A DNA stretch of 64,000 nucleotides from Paracoccus onubensis (GTDB taxonomy: Bacteria; Pseudomonadota; Alphaproteobacteria; Rhodobacterales; Rhodobacteraceae), in NCBI RefSeq assembly GCF_003591515.1, contig NZ_QZCG01000008.1, forward strand, positions 62,001-126,000. The letters run 5' to 3'. Below are positions 9,520 to 17,584 of this stretch, one piece after another; position 1 is the first letter of the stretch, and each line of letters begins with the position of its first letter. Below the pieces are notes generated by a model that was not told where the DNA came from, searched no databases, and was given only the letters and a program-made list of their open reading frames with translations. The translations under genes and the position numbers were made by a program.

Positions 9520-10936
9520 GGGCGGCGGCCTCCTGACCGGCGATGCGGCCGAACACGGTTCCGATCGTCATGCCGAAACCGGCCAGATAGCCCTGGCCAA
9601 GGATGGACCCCGCGATCATCTCTCCGGCCGACCAGACATTGGTCAGCGAGCCGTCGGGCATCTGCACCCGCGCGCGATCCGAGACCTTCAGCCCCAGATA
9701 GGTGAACGTCACCCCGGTACGCAGCTGATATCCGTAGAAAGGAGGTTTCTCGATCGGGCGTGCCCAGTTTGTTTTGGGCGGATCGAGCCCCTCGGTCGCA
9801 AGTCCGTCCAACTCGGTCGGATGGAAGCTGCCGGGGCGGCAGGCGGCGTTGAATTCCGCGACCGTCCGGCTCAGGCGCTGCCCGTCAAGACCCAGCTTCG
9901 CGCCCAGTTCCTCTATCGTATCGGCGCGCATGGCGGGGAAAACCGAGGGCATGAACAGATCGATGGATTTCGCATCGATGATCGCATAGCCCACCTGATC
10001 GGGCTGCGCCGCCACAAGGCGGCCCCAGATCGCATAGCGTTTGGGCCAGGTATCCTCGCCTTCGTCGTAGAACCTCGCGCAGTCGCGGTTCACCACGATG
10101 GAGAAGGGTACGCAGTCGAGCCGGGTGCAGATTCCGCCATCAAATTTCGGGGCCCGCCCATCTATGGCCACGGCGTGGCATTGGGTGGGATCGCCGACCG
10201 ACTGGCAGCCCTGCTCCAGCATGTCGCGCAGCACCACGCCGCGATTATAGGGTGTGCCGCGGATCAGGAAATTCGCCGCCGCCGGTCCCCATGCCCGGAT
10301 CAGCCAGTCGATATCCGACTGGAACCCGCCCGAGGCCAGCACCGCAGCTTTGCCCCGGAAGCGCTGCACGGGGCCGCCCGCGACCGAAACCTCCATATGG
10401 GTGAACCGGTCGCCCTCCAGATGCACATGTTGCACCTGAGCGTCGTAAACCACCGTCACCCCCAGATCTTCGGCAGTGTTGTAATAGGCATTCACCAGGG
10501 CCTTGCCGCCGCCCAGAAAGAAGGCATTGGTCCGCGACAGCGACAGCGTCCCCGAAAGCGAGGGCTGGAACCGCACCCCATGCGCCTCCATCCAGGGCAG
10601 ACATTCCTGCGAGCCCCGGATGGCCAGACGCGCCAGATGCTCGTCGGTCTTGCCTTTGGTGACCAGCAGGAGGTCGTTGTAATATTCTTCTTCCAGATAG
10701 GCGTCGGTCAGCACCGATAACGGGCCTTCATGCATGCAGCGGAAATTGCGGGTATGTCGGCTGTTGCCGCCGCGATAGGGCTTTGGCGCGCCTTCGAGGA
10801 TGATGACCCGCGCCCCCGCCTCTGCCGCCGTGATGGCGGCGCATAGCGCGGCATTGCCACCGCCCGCGATCACAACATCCCAAAGGATGCTGTCCGGCGG
10901 ATCTGACTGGCGGGCACGTCGCTTGCAGCAAAACAT
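9509..10936 (-). CDS. tcuA: FAD-dependent tricarballylate dehydrogenase TcuA
   Basis: A 475-residue flavoprotein of the fumarate reductase/succinate dehydrogenase family. The N-terminus has the dinucleotide-binding motif DVVIAGGGNAALCAA and an acidic strand end at VIILEG. Further on, SRHTRNF, LASGGFQ and the C-terminal WSAGEMIAGSILGQGYLAG match TcuA and its relatives. It oxidises tricarballylate to cis-aconitate, which enters the TCA cycle. It heads the tcuAB operon and its promoter region carries the first of three similar inverted repeats (11006-11027). The 20 or so residues before the FAD motif are Cys- and Arg-rich and the ribosome binding site is weak, so the exact start at 10936 is less sure than the function. 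Confidence 0.92.
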   Translation of the reverse strand: MFCCKRRARQSDPPDSILWDVVIAGGGNAALCAAITAAEAGARVIILEGAPKPYRGGNSRHTRNFRCMHEGPLSVLTDAYLEEEYYNDLLLVTKGKTDEHLARLAIRGSQECLPWMEAHGVRFQPSLSGTLSLSRTNAFFLGGGKALVNAYYNTAEDLGVTVVYDAQVQHVHLEGDRFTHMEVSVAGGPVQRFRGKAAVLASGGFQSDIDWLIRAWGPAAANFLIRGTPYNRGVVLRDMLEQGCQSVGDPTQCHAVAIDGRAPKFDGGICTRLDCVPFSIVVNRDCARFYDEGEDTWPKRYAIWGRLVAAQPDQVGYAIIDAKSIDLFMPSVFPAMRADTIEELGAKLGLDGQRLSRTVAEFNAACRPGSFHPTELDGLATEGLDPPKTNWARPIEKPPFYGYQLRTGVTFTYLGLKVSDRARVQMPDGSLTNVWSAGEMIAGSILGQGYLAGFGMTIGTVFGRIAGQEAAAHVA

Positions 10937-11005
10937 CTGGTCTTTCTTTCTGTTTCATCCTGTCGAGGGCGGCTTCCCGCAGGGTTGCCGGATCCGGCGA
11001 TTAAT

Positions 11006-11027
11006 ATTGGATACTTGTGTATACAAT
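11006..11027. promoter_or_regulatory. Probable GntR operator O1 (upstream of tcuAB)
   Basis: Arms ATTGGATAC and GTATACAAT, 4-bp spacer, one mismatch between arms, extendable by one more pair. It lies 70 bp upstream of the tcuA start. The same motif with the same spacing recurs at 12476 and 15120, each in front of a gene of this cluster. Confidence 0.75.
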
Positions 11028-11076
11028 AATGAGCAACAGCAAAACCCACTCTCTGACCGGTTTTAGGGTCCGGGTG

Positions 11077-12450
11077 TCAGGATTGGGTGGCGAGTTCGAT
11101 GATCGGCGCGATCGAGCGCGCCCTGGCCAGACCAGCCAGCGCATCAAGCAGGGCGTCGGTTCGCGCCCCGATTACCGGCGTGATCAGCTCACCGGCCTTG
11201 CCGCGCAGTTCGGCGGCGCTCATGGGATTGTCCGGCGTGCCGCGGACGGCAGAGGCGTGGTGACGCAGGTGGCGGCCATCTGCCATGACGATTTCCACAA
11301 TCGCCTGCCGTGCGGGTTTCGCAGCGGTCAATCCGGCGCTGGGCAAAAGCGTGATCTTCTGCCGCAAGGCCAGCACCTTTGGGTCGGCCATCCGGTCCAC
11401 GTCATGGCTGGAGGCGAAGGTCACGAACCGGTCAATCAATGCGATGGCCACCAGATGCTGCGCGCAAGTGGCGGGCATCTGGCGGTTGTCGACGATATGG
11501 ATCCGGTCATCGGGCATGGTGATCGTCACGGATTCTATCGCCGCCACCTGCGGATCATCAGAGGCGATCAGGATCTCAACAGCGTCCAGCATCGCCTGGA
11601 TGGGCGAGCCCACGCACCATTTCTTGGTCGTGGCATTCATGATCTCGAAACGATCACCCAGACCCTCGATCAGCCTTGCCGGGGCCGCATGCTCGGCAAA
11701 GGCCGAAAAGTAGTTATGCCGTCCGCTGAAGGGATCATCGATGCCGGTGAATCCCGCCGCCGCAAGACTTGCCGCCGTTACGCCATTGCGCGCGCCCATG
11801 CCTGCAAAATCGAAGGCTTTCTCGATATGATCGGGGTCGCGCTGCCAGAACGGCACACCGGAACATTGCTGCACGGTATAGGACAATGCATGGCGCACCT
11901 GCCGGGGCGAAAGGCGATAAAGGCTGGCAGCGGCGGCGGCAGAGCCGAATAACGGACCGATGCTGTGGCTGGAATGTTTCGCCGTATCGGGGCGCGCGTG
12001 ATCCAAAGCCATCACCGCCCGCGCGCCGATGTCATAGCCCAGCACCACAGCCCTGAGGAATTCGGCCCCGCTGGACCCATTGGCCTCGGCCGCCGCCAGC
12101 GCGGCGGGCACGATGGCGCAGCCGGGATGAAACCGCCCGCCCAGATGCGAATCGTCGGTCTCGTCGGCATGGGCACTGAAGCCATTGACCAGCGCGGCCA
12201 GTGCGACCGGCGCGCGCAGCCCGGTGCCTAGCACCGCCGCTGCGCCGCTTTCGCCAGCCCCCTGCGCGGCGGCATAGGCAATCGCAAGCTCGCCCGCCCG
12301 CAATCGCGAGCCGGACAGGATTGCCGCGACGGAATCCATCACATGATCCACCGCTTTCGCCATCACATCCTGCGGTAGATCGCGGCTGGCAGCCTCGGCG
12401 ATATAATCCGCGAGGACCTTGGTCATGGGTGAAATCTGATCTTGCATCAT
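11077..12450 (-). CDS. MmgE/PrpD family protein (copy 1)
   Basis: A 457-residue member of the family that holds 2-methylcitrate dehydratase PrpD, cis-aconitate decarboxylase and iminodisuccinate epimerase. Seen: the family block NGFSAHADETDDSHLGG (the D-x-D-D-T site reads D-D-S here), a His before the helix HSIGPLFGSAAAAA and the Lys in EKAFDFAGMGARNG. The cysteine motif reads KKWCVGSPIQ instead of KPYACG. The start at 12450 is chosen because CAGGAA lies 7-8 nt upstream; an in-frame ATG at 12510 would place the operator O2 inside the gene. It is divergent from copy 2 and points toward tcuAB. Likely acts on a tricarboxylic acid by hydration, dehydration or decarboxylation; the exact reaction is not known. 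Confidence 0.85.
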   Translation of the reverse strand: MMQDQISPMTKVLADYIAEAASRDLPQDVMAKAVDHVMDSVAAILSGSRLRAGELAIAYAAAQGAGESGAAAVLGTGLRAPVALAALVNGFSAHADETDDSHLGGRFHPGCAIVPAALAAAEANGSSGAEFLRAVVLGYDIGARAVMALDHARPDTAKHSSHSIGPLFGSAAAAASLYRLSPRQVRHALSYTVQQCSGVPFWQRDPDHIEKAFDFAGMGARNGVTAASLAAAGFTGIDDPFSGRHNYFSAFAEHAAPARLIEGLGDRFEIMNATTKKWCVGSPIQAMLDAVEILIASDDPQVAAIESVTITMPDDRIHIVDNRQMPATCAQHLVAIALIDRFVTFASSHDVDRMADPKVLALRQKITLLPSAGLTAAKPARQAIVEIVMADGRHLRHHASAVRGTPDNPMSAAELRGKAGELITPVIGARTDALLDALAGLARARSIAPIIELATQS

Positions 12451-12475
12451 GAGTGGCTTCCTGAGTAATGTCATT

Positions 12476-12497
12476 ATTGTATCCACACGTATACAAT
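12476..12497. promoter_or_regulatory. Probable GntR operator O2 (between divergent PrpD genes)
   Basis: Arms ATTGTATCC and GTATACAAT with a 4-bp spacer and one mismatch, in the 124-bp gap between two divergent MmgE/PrpD genes. It can serve both promoters. Confidence 0.75.
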
Positions 12498-12574
12498 TGT
12501 CCAGCTTCAACTTACAGGTTTTCGGCCTGCAGCGTGGAGGCCCCGAGGCCGGGCATCTTCAGGAGGAGGGGAGC

Positions 12575-14008
12575 ATGACGGGACAGACCACAGCGGAACA
12601 GGGAATATCCAAAGAGGCTGCCGGGACCAGCTATGGCGCGGCCTCGCTGGGATTGGGGCTGACCCGGCAACTCGCGGATCATGTGGCCTCCACGCGCTTT
12701 TCGGACCTGCCCGCCAATACCGTTGCGGCGGCGCGGCGCGGAATCATCGACTGGCTGGGCTGCGCCATCGCAGGCAGCGGGCAGCCGGGTCCGGGGATTG
12801 TCTACCGCACCTTGAGCGCGGAGACACCGGGCGAGGCCGTGGCGATCGGCCGCTCGCAGGGTCTTGCGCCACGCGATGCGGCGCTGTTCAACGGAACGGC
12901 GGGCCATATGCTTGATTTCGACGATACGCATATGGGCGGGGTGATCCTGCATTGCAGCTCGCCTGTCTTGTCCGCGCTGCTGGCGACGCGGGCGACTGCG
13001 CGATTCAGCGGGGCGGATCTGGTGCTAAGCTATGTTCTGGCTTTCGATGCCGCGGTGCGAACCGGGCAGGCGGCGATGCGGCATCACGATGGCGGCTGGC
13101 ATCTGACCGGCACGCTTGGCACGATCGGCGCCGCCGTAGCGGTGGCGCGGGTGTTGGGGCTGGATGGTCTCATGACCACCCATGCCATTGCGTTGGCCGC
13201 GACGCAGGCCTCGGGCATGCAACAGAACCGGGGAACGATGGCGAAATCCTTCCATGCCGGAAAAGCTGCGGCAAATGGCCTGCTTGCCGCGCAGCTTGCC
13301 GCGAATGGCTTTGACGGCTCGACCGAAAGCCTTGAAGGCAAGCGCGGTTTTATTCGTATCTACAGCACGCAATCCGCGCCCGAAGCCTTGGTTGACGGGC
13401 TGGGCAAGCGATGGGAGATCACCGCCAATGGGTTCAAGCCCTATGCCTGCGGGGTAGTGCTGCATCCGGCCATGGATGCGATGATCGGCCTGCGCGACAA
13501 GGTCGCCGACCCGACGCAAGTGCGGGAGGTGCTGTTGACCGTCAACCCGGCAGCCCTGCGCATCACCGGAGTTGTCTCGCCCGAGACCGGTCTGAAATCC
13601 AAATTCAGCATCAGCCATGCGGCGGCGGTTTCCTTTCTCGATCAGGCGGGCGGCATTGCGCAATTCGCCAATGACCGGGTCACGGCGGCAGATGTGCGGG
13701 AATTTGTTGCCAAGATCCGGGTCGAAACCGATGAGGCGCTGGCCCGGGATCAGGCAAGGGCCGAGGCGGTTCTGGTCGATGGCAACAGGGTCAGCCATGT
13801 CGTCGCCCATGCGACCGGCACGGTCGGAAATCCCATGACCGACACGGCTCTGGACGCCAAATTCATTGCCAATGCCGCGCCGGTATTGGGGGATGCGGCA
13901 GCGGCACGCATCCTTGAACTGGGCCGGGAAATCGACCGGCTCGACGATGCGGCAGAACTGTTCGCGCTGCTGGCAGCGCCTGGCCCCGGCGGAGGGGGCG
14001 GAGTCTGA
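12575..14008 (+). CDS. MmgE/PrpD family protein (copy 2)
   Basis: A 477-residue MmgE/PrpD protein. The start at 12575 follows AGGAGGAGGGG by about 8 nt; the open frame reaches back to 12449 but would cross the operator. Seen in order: NGTAGHMLDFDDTHMGG, GGWHLTGTLGTIGAA, TMAKSFHAGKAAANG and GFKPYACGVVLHP. These match the family's D-F-D-D-T, His, T-x-K-x-x-H-x-G and K-P-Y-x-C-G sites, so the protein should be active. It is followed after 4 bp by the AbrB-family membrane protein, which suggests an importer and enzyme pair. Expected to be cytoplasmic. It is the closest in motif make-up to copy 5 (40323-41666). Substrate unknown; a tricarboxylate or its dehydrated form is likely from context. Confidence 0.87.
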   Translation: MTGQTTAEQGISKEAAGTSYGAASLGLGLTRQLADHVASTRFSDLPANTVAAARRGIIDWLGCAIAGSGQPGPGIVYRTLSAETPGEAVAIGRSQGLAPRDAALFNGTAGHMLDFDDTHMGGVILHCSSPVLSALLATRATARFSGADLVLSYVLAFDAAVRTGQAAMRHHDGGWHLTGTLGTIGAAVAVARVLGLDGLMTTHAIALAATQASGMQQNRGTMAKSFHAGKAAANGLLAAQLAANGFDGSTESLEGKRGFIRIYSTQSAPEALVDGLGKRWEITANGFKPYACGVVLHPAMDAMIGLRDKVADPTQVREVLLTVNPAALRITGVVSPETGLKSKFSISHAAAVSFLDQAGGIAQFANDRVTAADVREFVAKIRVETDEALARDQARAEAVLVDGNRVSHVVAHATGTVGNPMTDTALDAKFIANAAPVLGDAAAARILELGREIDRLDDAAELFALLAAPGPGGGGGV

Positions 14009-14012
14009 CGCC

Positions 14013-15104
14013 ATGGCGTCGGGAAATCCGGCAAGCGGGATAGCCGTCTGCCTTGTCGCGGCGCTTGGGGGCTGGGCAGCTGCGCTGCTGGGCCTGCCGC
14101 TGGCCTGGGTTCTGGCCCCGATGGCGGTGACGGCCGCCGCGGCCTTTTCGGGCGTCGGCATTCTCGAGATGCAGCCCGGCCGCAAGATCGGCCAGCTGAT
14201 CGTGGGTTCGGCCATCGGTCTGACCATGACGCCCGCCGCGATCCGCATGCTGATCGAGTGGTTTTCGGTCATGATCCTTGGTGCGCTGGTCGCGATAATG
14301 CTGACCGGGTTGCTGGCGTCGCCTTTTGCGCGGCTTGCGCGGGTCAATCTGGCGACCGGGTTCTTCGCCCTGACCCCCGGCGGCCTGTCCGAGATGGCCC
14401 GCATGGGCGAACAAGAAGGCGCGATATCCGAATTCGTGACCGTGGCGCAGGCATTGCGCGTGGCGATACTGGTCTCGTTATTGCCGGTGCTGCTTCTGCA
14501 TTTTGCGGCGGTCGGAAAAAGCGTCACGGGGATCGAACCGCCGGTGCTGCCCGCTTCGGCATTCCTGTGTGTGCTGGCGGTCTCGGGTCTGGCGGTGTTT
14601 CTGGTCAAGCTGATGCGGGCGAATAACCCCTGGATGATTGGCGGGCTGTTGGGCGCCGGTCTGCTGGCGGGCTTCGATCTGGTGCAGGGACGGGCACCCC
14701 ATCTGCCCTTCATCGCGGGTCAATATATGATCGGCATCACCATCGGCGCCCGGTTCAAGCGCAGGAACCTGATCGGAGCCGGGCGAATGCTGATCATCGC
14801 GCCGCTGTTCATTCTGCTGATGAGCGGGCTGCTTGCCTGTTATGCGCTGGGCATGCACCAGCTTACGGGCCTTCCTGTCGCCACGGCGATTCTCGCCGCT
14901 TCACCCGGCGGCATGGCCGAAATGGCCCTGACAGCAAAAATTTTGCAACTGAATGTGGTTCTTGTGACCGCTTTTCACTTCGTGCGCTCTTTCATTGTAA
15001 ATGCTTACTGTTTACAGTTTTTTCGGCTATTCCGGCGCTTGGGCCTCTTCAAATTGACCGAGAAAATCTGCGATCGCATCGGATTGCCACGAAAAAAAGG
15101 CTAG
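14013..15104 (+). CDS. AbrB-family integral membrane protein (putative transporter)
   Basis: A 363-residue hydrophobic protein with about ten transmembrane segments, of the Pfam AbrB family often misnamed transition state regulator or ammonia monooxygenase. The family is built from two halves, and this shows: ALTPGGLSEMARMGEQ near residue 122 and AASPGGMAEMALTAKI near residue 298 repeat the motif. The start at 14013 lies 4 bp after the PrpD copy 2 stop and the preceding GGAG serves as ribosome binding site, so the two are cotranscribed. No DNA-binding domain is present. A role as an organic-acid carrier for the cluster is inference from context; the basic C-terminus would face the cytoplasm. 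Confidence 0.8.
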   Translation: MASGNPASGIAVCLVAALGGWAAALLGLPLAWVLAPMAVTAAAAFSGVGILEMQPGRKIGQLIVGSAIGLTMTPAAIRMLIEWFSVMILGALVAIMLTGLLASPFARLARVNLATGFFALTPGGLSEMARMGEQEGAISEFVTVAQALRVAILVSLLPVLLLHFAAVGKSVTGIEPPVLPASAFLCVLAVSGLAVFLVKLMRANNPWMIGGLLGAGLLAGFDLVQGRAPHLPFIAGQYMIGITIGARFKRRNLIGAGRMLIIAPLFILLMSGLLACYALGMHQLTGLPVATAILAASPGGMAEMALTAKILQLNVVLVTAFHFVRSFIVNAYCLQFFRLFRRLGLFKLTEKICDRIGLPRKKG

Positions 15105-15119
15105 CCAAACCGGGTATAA

Positions 15120-15141
15120 ATTGGATACATGAGTATGCAAT
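15120..15141. promoter_or_regulatory. Probable GntR operator O3 (upstream of SDR-tctCBA)
   Basis: Arms ATTGGATAC and GTATGCAAT with a 4-bp spacer, 49 bp before the SDR start. Same design as O1 and O2. Confidence 0.72.
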
Positions 15142-15190
15142 CCGTGCGAAGGGTCCTCGTTGACCTCTGCCGGAAGGGGAGAAAATCAGT

Positions 15191-15964
15191 ATGAGCGCAG
15201 TCACTGCAGCCGGTTCCCGGCCGCTCTTGGGTCAGGTTGCTCTTGTTACCGGCGGCGTGCGCCGGATCGGACGGGCCACGGCGCTGGCATTGGCCGGTGC
15301 CGGCGCGGATATCGTCATCAACGCGCGCAACTCGAAGCAGGAAGCCGAGGATACCTGTCATGCGGTCGAAGCGCTTGGCGTGCGGGCAATGACCCATCTG
15401 GCGGATGTGACGGACGAGACCGCAGTTGCCGGTATGCTCGCCGAGATCGAGGCCAGAATGGGCCATCTCGACATACTCGTGAATAATGCCGCAATCCGGC
15501 GCGAGGCCGCATTGATCGACATGACGCTTGCGGAATGGCGCGAGATTCAATCGGTGATCCTTGAAGGCGCCTTTCTCTGCAGCCGCGCGGCGCTGCCCGG
15601 CATGGTCAGGCGCGGTCATGGCCGCATCATCAATATCGGCGGGGTCAGTGCCCATACGGGTGCGATCGAACGCGCCCATGTCGCGGCGGCCAAGGCCGGG
15701 CTGGAGGGGCTGACCCGCGCCGCTGCTGTCGAGTTCGCCGGCCACGGCATTACCGTCAATTGCGTGGCGCCGGGCAAGATCGGTGGCAAGCGATCCGGCA
15801 CCTCGGGCAATACCGTCAGCCTGCCCGGCGGTGCCAAACCGATCGTTCCGCGCGAAGGCGCCCCCGAGGACGTCGCCGCGATGATCCTGACACTTTGCGG
15901 CCCTGCCGGTGATTTTGTGACCGGACAGACAATTCATGTGAATGGCGGCCTGTTTCTGACCTGA
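15191..15964 (+). CDS. Short-chain dehydrogenase/reductase with replaced catalytic residues
   Basis: A 257-residue classical SDR fold. The cofactor motif TGGVRRIG (about residues 20-27), LVNNAA and the C-terminal TGQTIHVNGG are normal. The active site is not: aligned to FabG without gaps, the catalytic Ser position is Gly (IGGVSAHTG) and the Tyr of Y-x-x-x-K is Val (RAHVAAAKAG), while Lys and Asn stay; a His precedes the Val. A similar SDR at 37852-38598 has the same changes. It is the first gene after operator O3 and is followed by tctC after 78 bp. It may work with a shifted acid-base residue (His), or bind a ligand without hydride transfer. The fold call is firm, the reaction open. Confidence 0.85.
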   Translation: MSAVTAAGSRPLLGQVALVTGGVRRIGRATALALAGAGADIVINARNSKQEAEDTCHAVEALGVRAMTHLADVTDETAVAGMLAEIEARMGHLDILVNNAAIRREAALIDMTLAEWREIQSVILEGAFLCSRAALPGMVRRGHGRIINIGGVSAHTGAIERAHVAAAKAGLEGLTRAAAVEFAGHGITVNCVAPGKIGGKRSGTSGNTVSLPGGAKPIVPREGAPEDVAAMILTLCGPAGDFVTGQTIHVNGGLFLT

Positions 15965-15972
15965 CAGGCCGG

Positions 15973-15988
15973 CTGCGGAGAGCCGCAG
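15973..15988. other. Hairpin between SDR and tctC
   Basis: CTGCGG/CCGCAG around a 4-nt loop, 9 bp after the SDR stop. There is no T-run. It may set the ratio of SDR to the more abundant binding protein TctC by protecting the downstream mRNA. Confidence 0.4.
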
Positions 15989-16042
15989 AATAGAATCATG
16001 CCCGGGGGAGGAGACCCGGAGGGCATCAACAAGGAGGACAAA

Positions 16043-16999
16043 ATGAAAAGCAAATCCATAGGCGCAATCGTCGGAGCCATCGCCGCTTTGGGCATCGGCG
16101 CGATACCGGCCATTGCGGAATATCCGGTCTCAACCGTCAGGCTGATCACCCATTCCAGCCCGGGCGGCGGGACCGATGTGTTCCTGCGCAAGATCGCGAC
16201 CACGTTGGGGCCGATCATGGATGTGAATTTCGTCGTCGAGAACGTGACCGGTGGCGGTGGTGCGAAAGCTATGGCCGAGTTGGCAGCGGCGCCCAAGGAT
16301 GGCAGCGTCTTCTATGGTTCGACGCCCAGTTACATCATCACCTCGCTGCTCAGCAAACCCGAGGTGGGTTATGACCAGCTCGATCCGATCGTGAACATGT
16401 TTTATGATCCGCAGACTGTCTTCGTAAAATCCGACAGCCCCTATCAGAACCTGCAGGATATCATCGAGGATGCGCAGGCCCGTCCGGGCGAGGTCGTGGC
16501 TGCCGTATCGACGCCCAGTTCGCTTGATCGTCAGGTTATGGAAGAATTTCAGGCCATTACCGACACGCAGCTTGTTACCCTGACCCATGATGGCGGCGGA
16601 GATGTGCTGATGTCGGTTCTGAACGGTACGGCCGCGGTGGGCATTGGCGAGATTGCAGAAATGCGAGGCCAGCTTGATGCCGATGCGATGCGTGTGATCG
16701 CCACTTATACCGAAGAGCGCGTGCCGGGTTTCGACGATGTACCCACCGCTCAGGAACAGGGCGTTGATCTGGTGGTCGCCAAGTTCCGTGGCATCGTCGG
16801 CCCCAAGGATCTGCCGCCGGAAGTAATCACCGCCTGGGAAGAGGGTGTGCAGGAGATGATGACGGATCCCGAGTTCAAGGAATGGTACGAACAGGAGGGT
16901 GTTCAATACGGCTATCTCGGTCATGACGACGCTAATGCAGCCCGGGAAGAATTCGTAGCTTCGCAGACTGAATTCTTCGAAAAATTCGACATCAACTGA
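16043..16999 (+). CDS. tctC: Tripartite tricarboxylate transporter substrate-binding protein TctC
   Basis: A 318-residue periplasmic binding protein of the Bug/TctC family. A signal peptide covers about residues 1-25 (ends IPAIAE). The mature start YPVSTVRLITHSSPGGGTD is typical of the family; this loop binds carboxylates. The start at 16043 has a strong AAGGAGG 5 nt upstream. It captures citrate-like acids in the periplasm and hands them to TctAB, the next two genes (21 bp and then 73 bp spacing). Substrate specificity of Bug proteins cannot be read from sequence; tcuAB and three PrpD genes nearby make a tricarboxylate or its unsaturated analogue likely. Confidence 0.93.
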   Translation: MKSKSIGAIVGAIAALGIGAIPAIAEYPVSTVRLITHSSPGGGTDVFLRKIATTLGPIMDVNFVVENVTGGGGAKAMAELAAAPKDGSVFYGSTPSYIITSLLSKPEVGYDQLDPIVNMFYDPQTVFVKSDSPYQNLQDIIEDAQARPGEVVAAVSTPSSLDRQVMEEFQAITDTQLVTLTHDGGGDVLMSVLNGTAAVGIGEIAEMRGQLDADAMRVIATYTEERVPGFDDVPTAQEQGVDLVVAKFRGIVGPKDLPPEVITAWEEGVQEMMTDPEFKEWYEQEGVQYGYLGHDDANAAREEFVASQTEFFEKFDIN

Positions 17000-17019
17000 A
17001 ACCGGAGGCCAGCGGATCG

Positions 17020-17511
17020 ATGCGAGCTACATTCATTGTCTCCTGCCTGCTTTTCCTGCTTGCGGTAGCCTATTGGCTGGGGGCTGACCAAATTTCGGTC
17101 AGCCGCCTTGCAGGGGGTGTCGGCGCGGATGGTATGCCCAAGCTTCTTGCGGTAGCGCTTGGTGTGTTGTCGCTTGCCTTTGCCACCCAGACCTTCTTCC
17201 AGATGAGGGCAAAGAAGCTTGCGGCTCCAGCCGATCCCGTCAAGGAAAGCGACGAACCGGCCAATTGGCATCAGCATGCCCGCGCGATGGGTCTGATCGT
17301 CCTTGGCGGGTTTTATATCCTGCTGCTGCCACATCTGGGCTACATGCTCAGCTCCATGCTGATGTTGGGCGGGGTGTCGTTTTATGCCGGTCTGAAACCA
17401 TCATTGCGGATGCTGGCTTTCGCGGTGATTGGTGGCGTGGTCTACTATCTCATATTCACGCGCATCCTCGGTATCCCGCTGCCCTCCGGTTTCTGGCCCC
17501 GACTCTTCTGA
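17020..17511 (+). CDS. tctB: Tripartite tricarboxylate transporter small membrane subunit TctB
   Basis: A 163-residue protein with four predicted transmembrane segments (about 6-26, 40-58, 88-106, 118-160), the usual size for TctB. GGAGG lies about 10 nt before the start. It lies between tctC and tctA as in the standard tctCBA order. Its C-terminus is marked by a 19-bp tandem duplication that includes the stop codon, so the original stop now appears twice in the DNA. Confidence 0.92.
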   Translation: MRATFIVSCLLFLLAVAYWLGADQISVSRLAGGVGADGMPKLLAVALGVLSLAFATQTFFQMRAKKLAAPADPVKESDEPANWHQHARAMGLIVLGGFYILLLPHLGYMLSSMLMLGGVSFYAGLKPSLRMLAFAVIGGVVYYLIFTRILGIPLPSGFWPRLF

Positions 17512-17540
17512 GGAAGATCCGCTCTTCTGAGGAAGATCCG
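17503..17540 (+). repeat. Perfect 19-bp tandem duplication at the tctB stop
   Basis: CTCTTCTGAGGAAGATCCG occurs twice, head to tail (17503-17521 and 17522-17540). The first copy holds the tctB stop codon TGA (17509-17511), so the duplication did not change the protein. It lengthens the tctB-tctA gap. Confidence 0.95.
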
Positions 17541-17584
17541 GCGCCCGAGACATGAAGTAACCCCTGAATTACCGGATAATCACC

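Noticed and set aside
9506..10720. 404-codon open frame on the plus strand
   Set aside because: Antisense of tcuA, which has clear motifs.
12451..12574. N-terminal extensions of both divergent PrpD genes (to 12510 and 12449)
   Set aside because: They would cover the operator O2 and each other, and good ribosome binding sites exist for the shorter starts.
13025..14713. 562-codon open frame on the minus strand across PrpD copy 2 and the AbrB-family gene
   Set aside because: It spans two unrelated genes antisense and has low-complexity Arg/Pro/Ser content without a recognisable domain.
14013..15104. AbrB transition-state regulator
   Set aside because: The family name is historic; the protein is all membrane segments without a DNA-binding domain.
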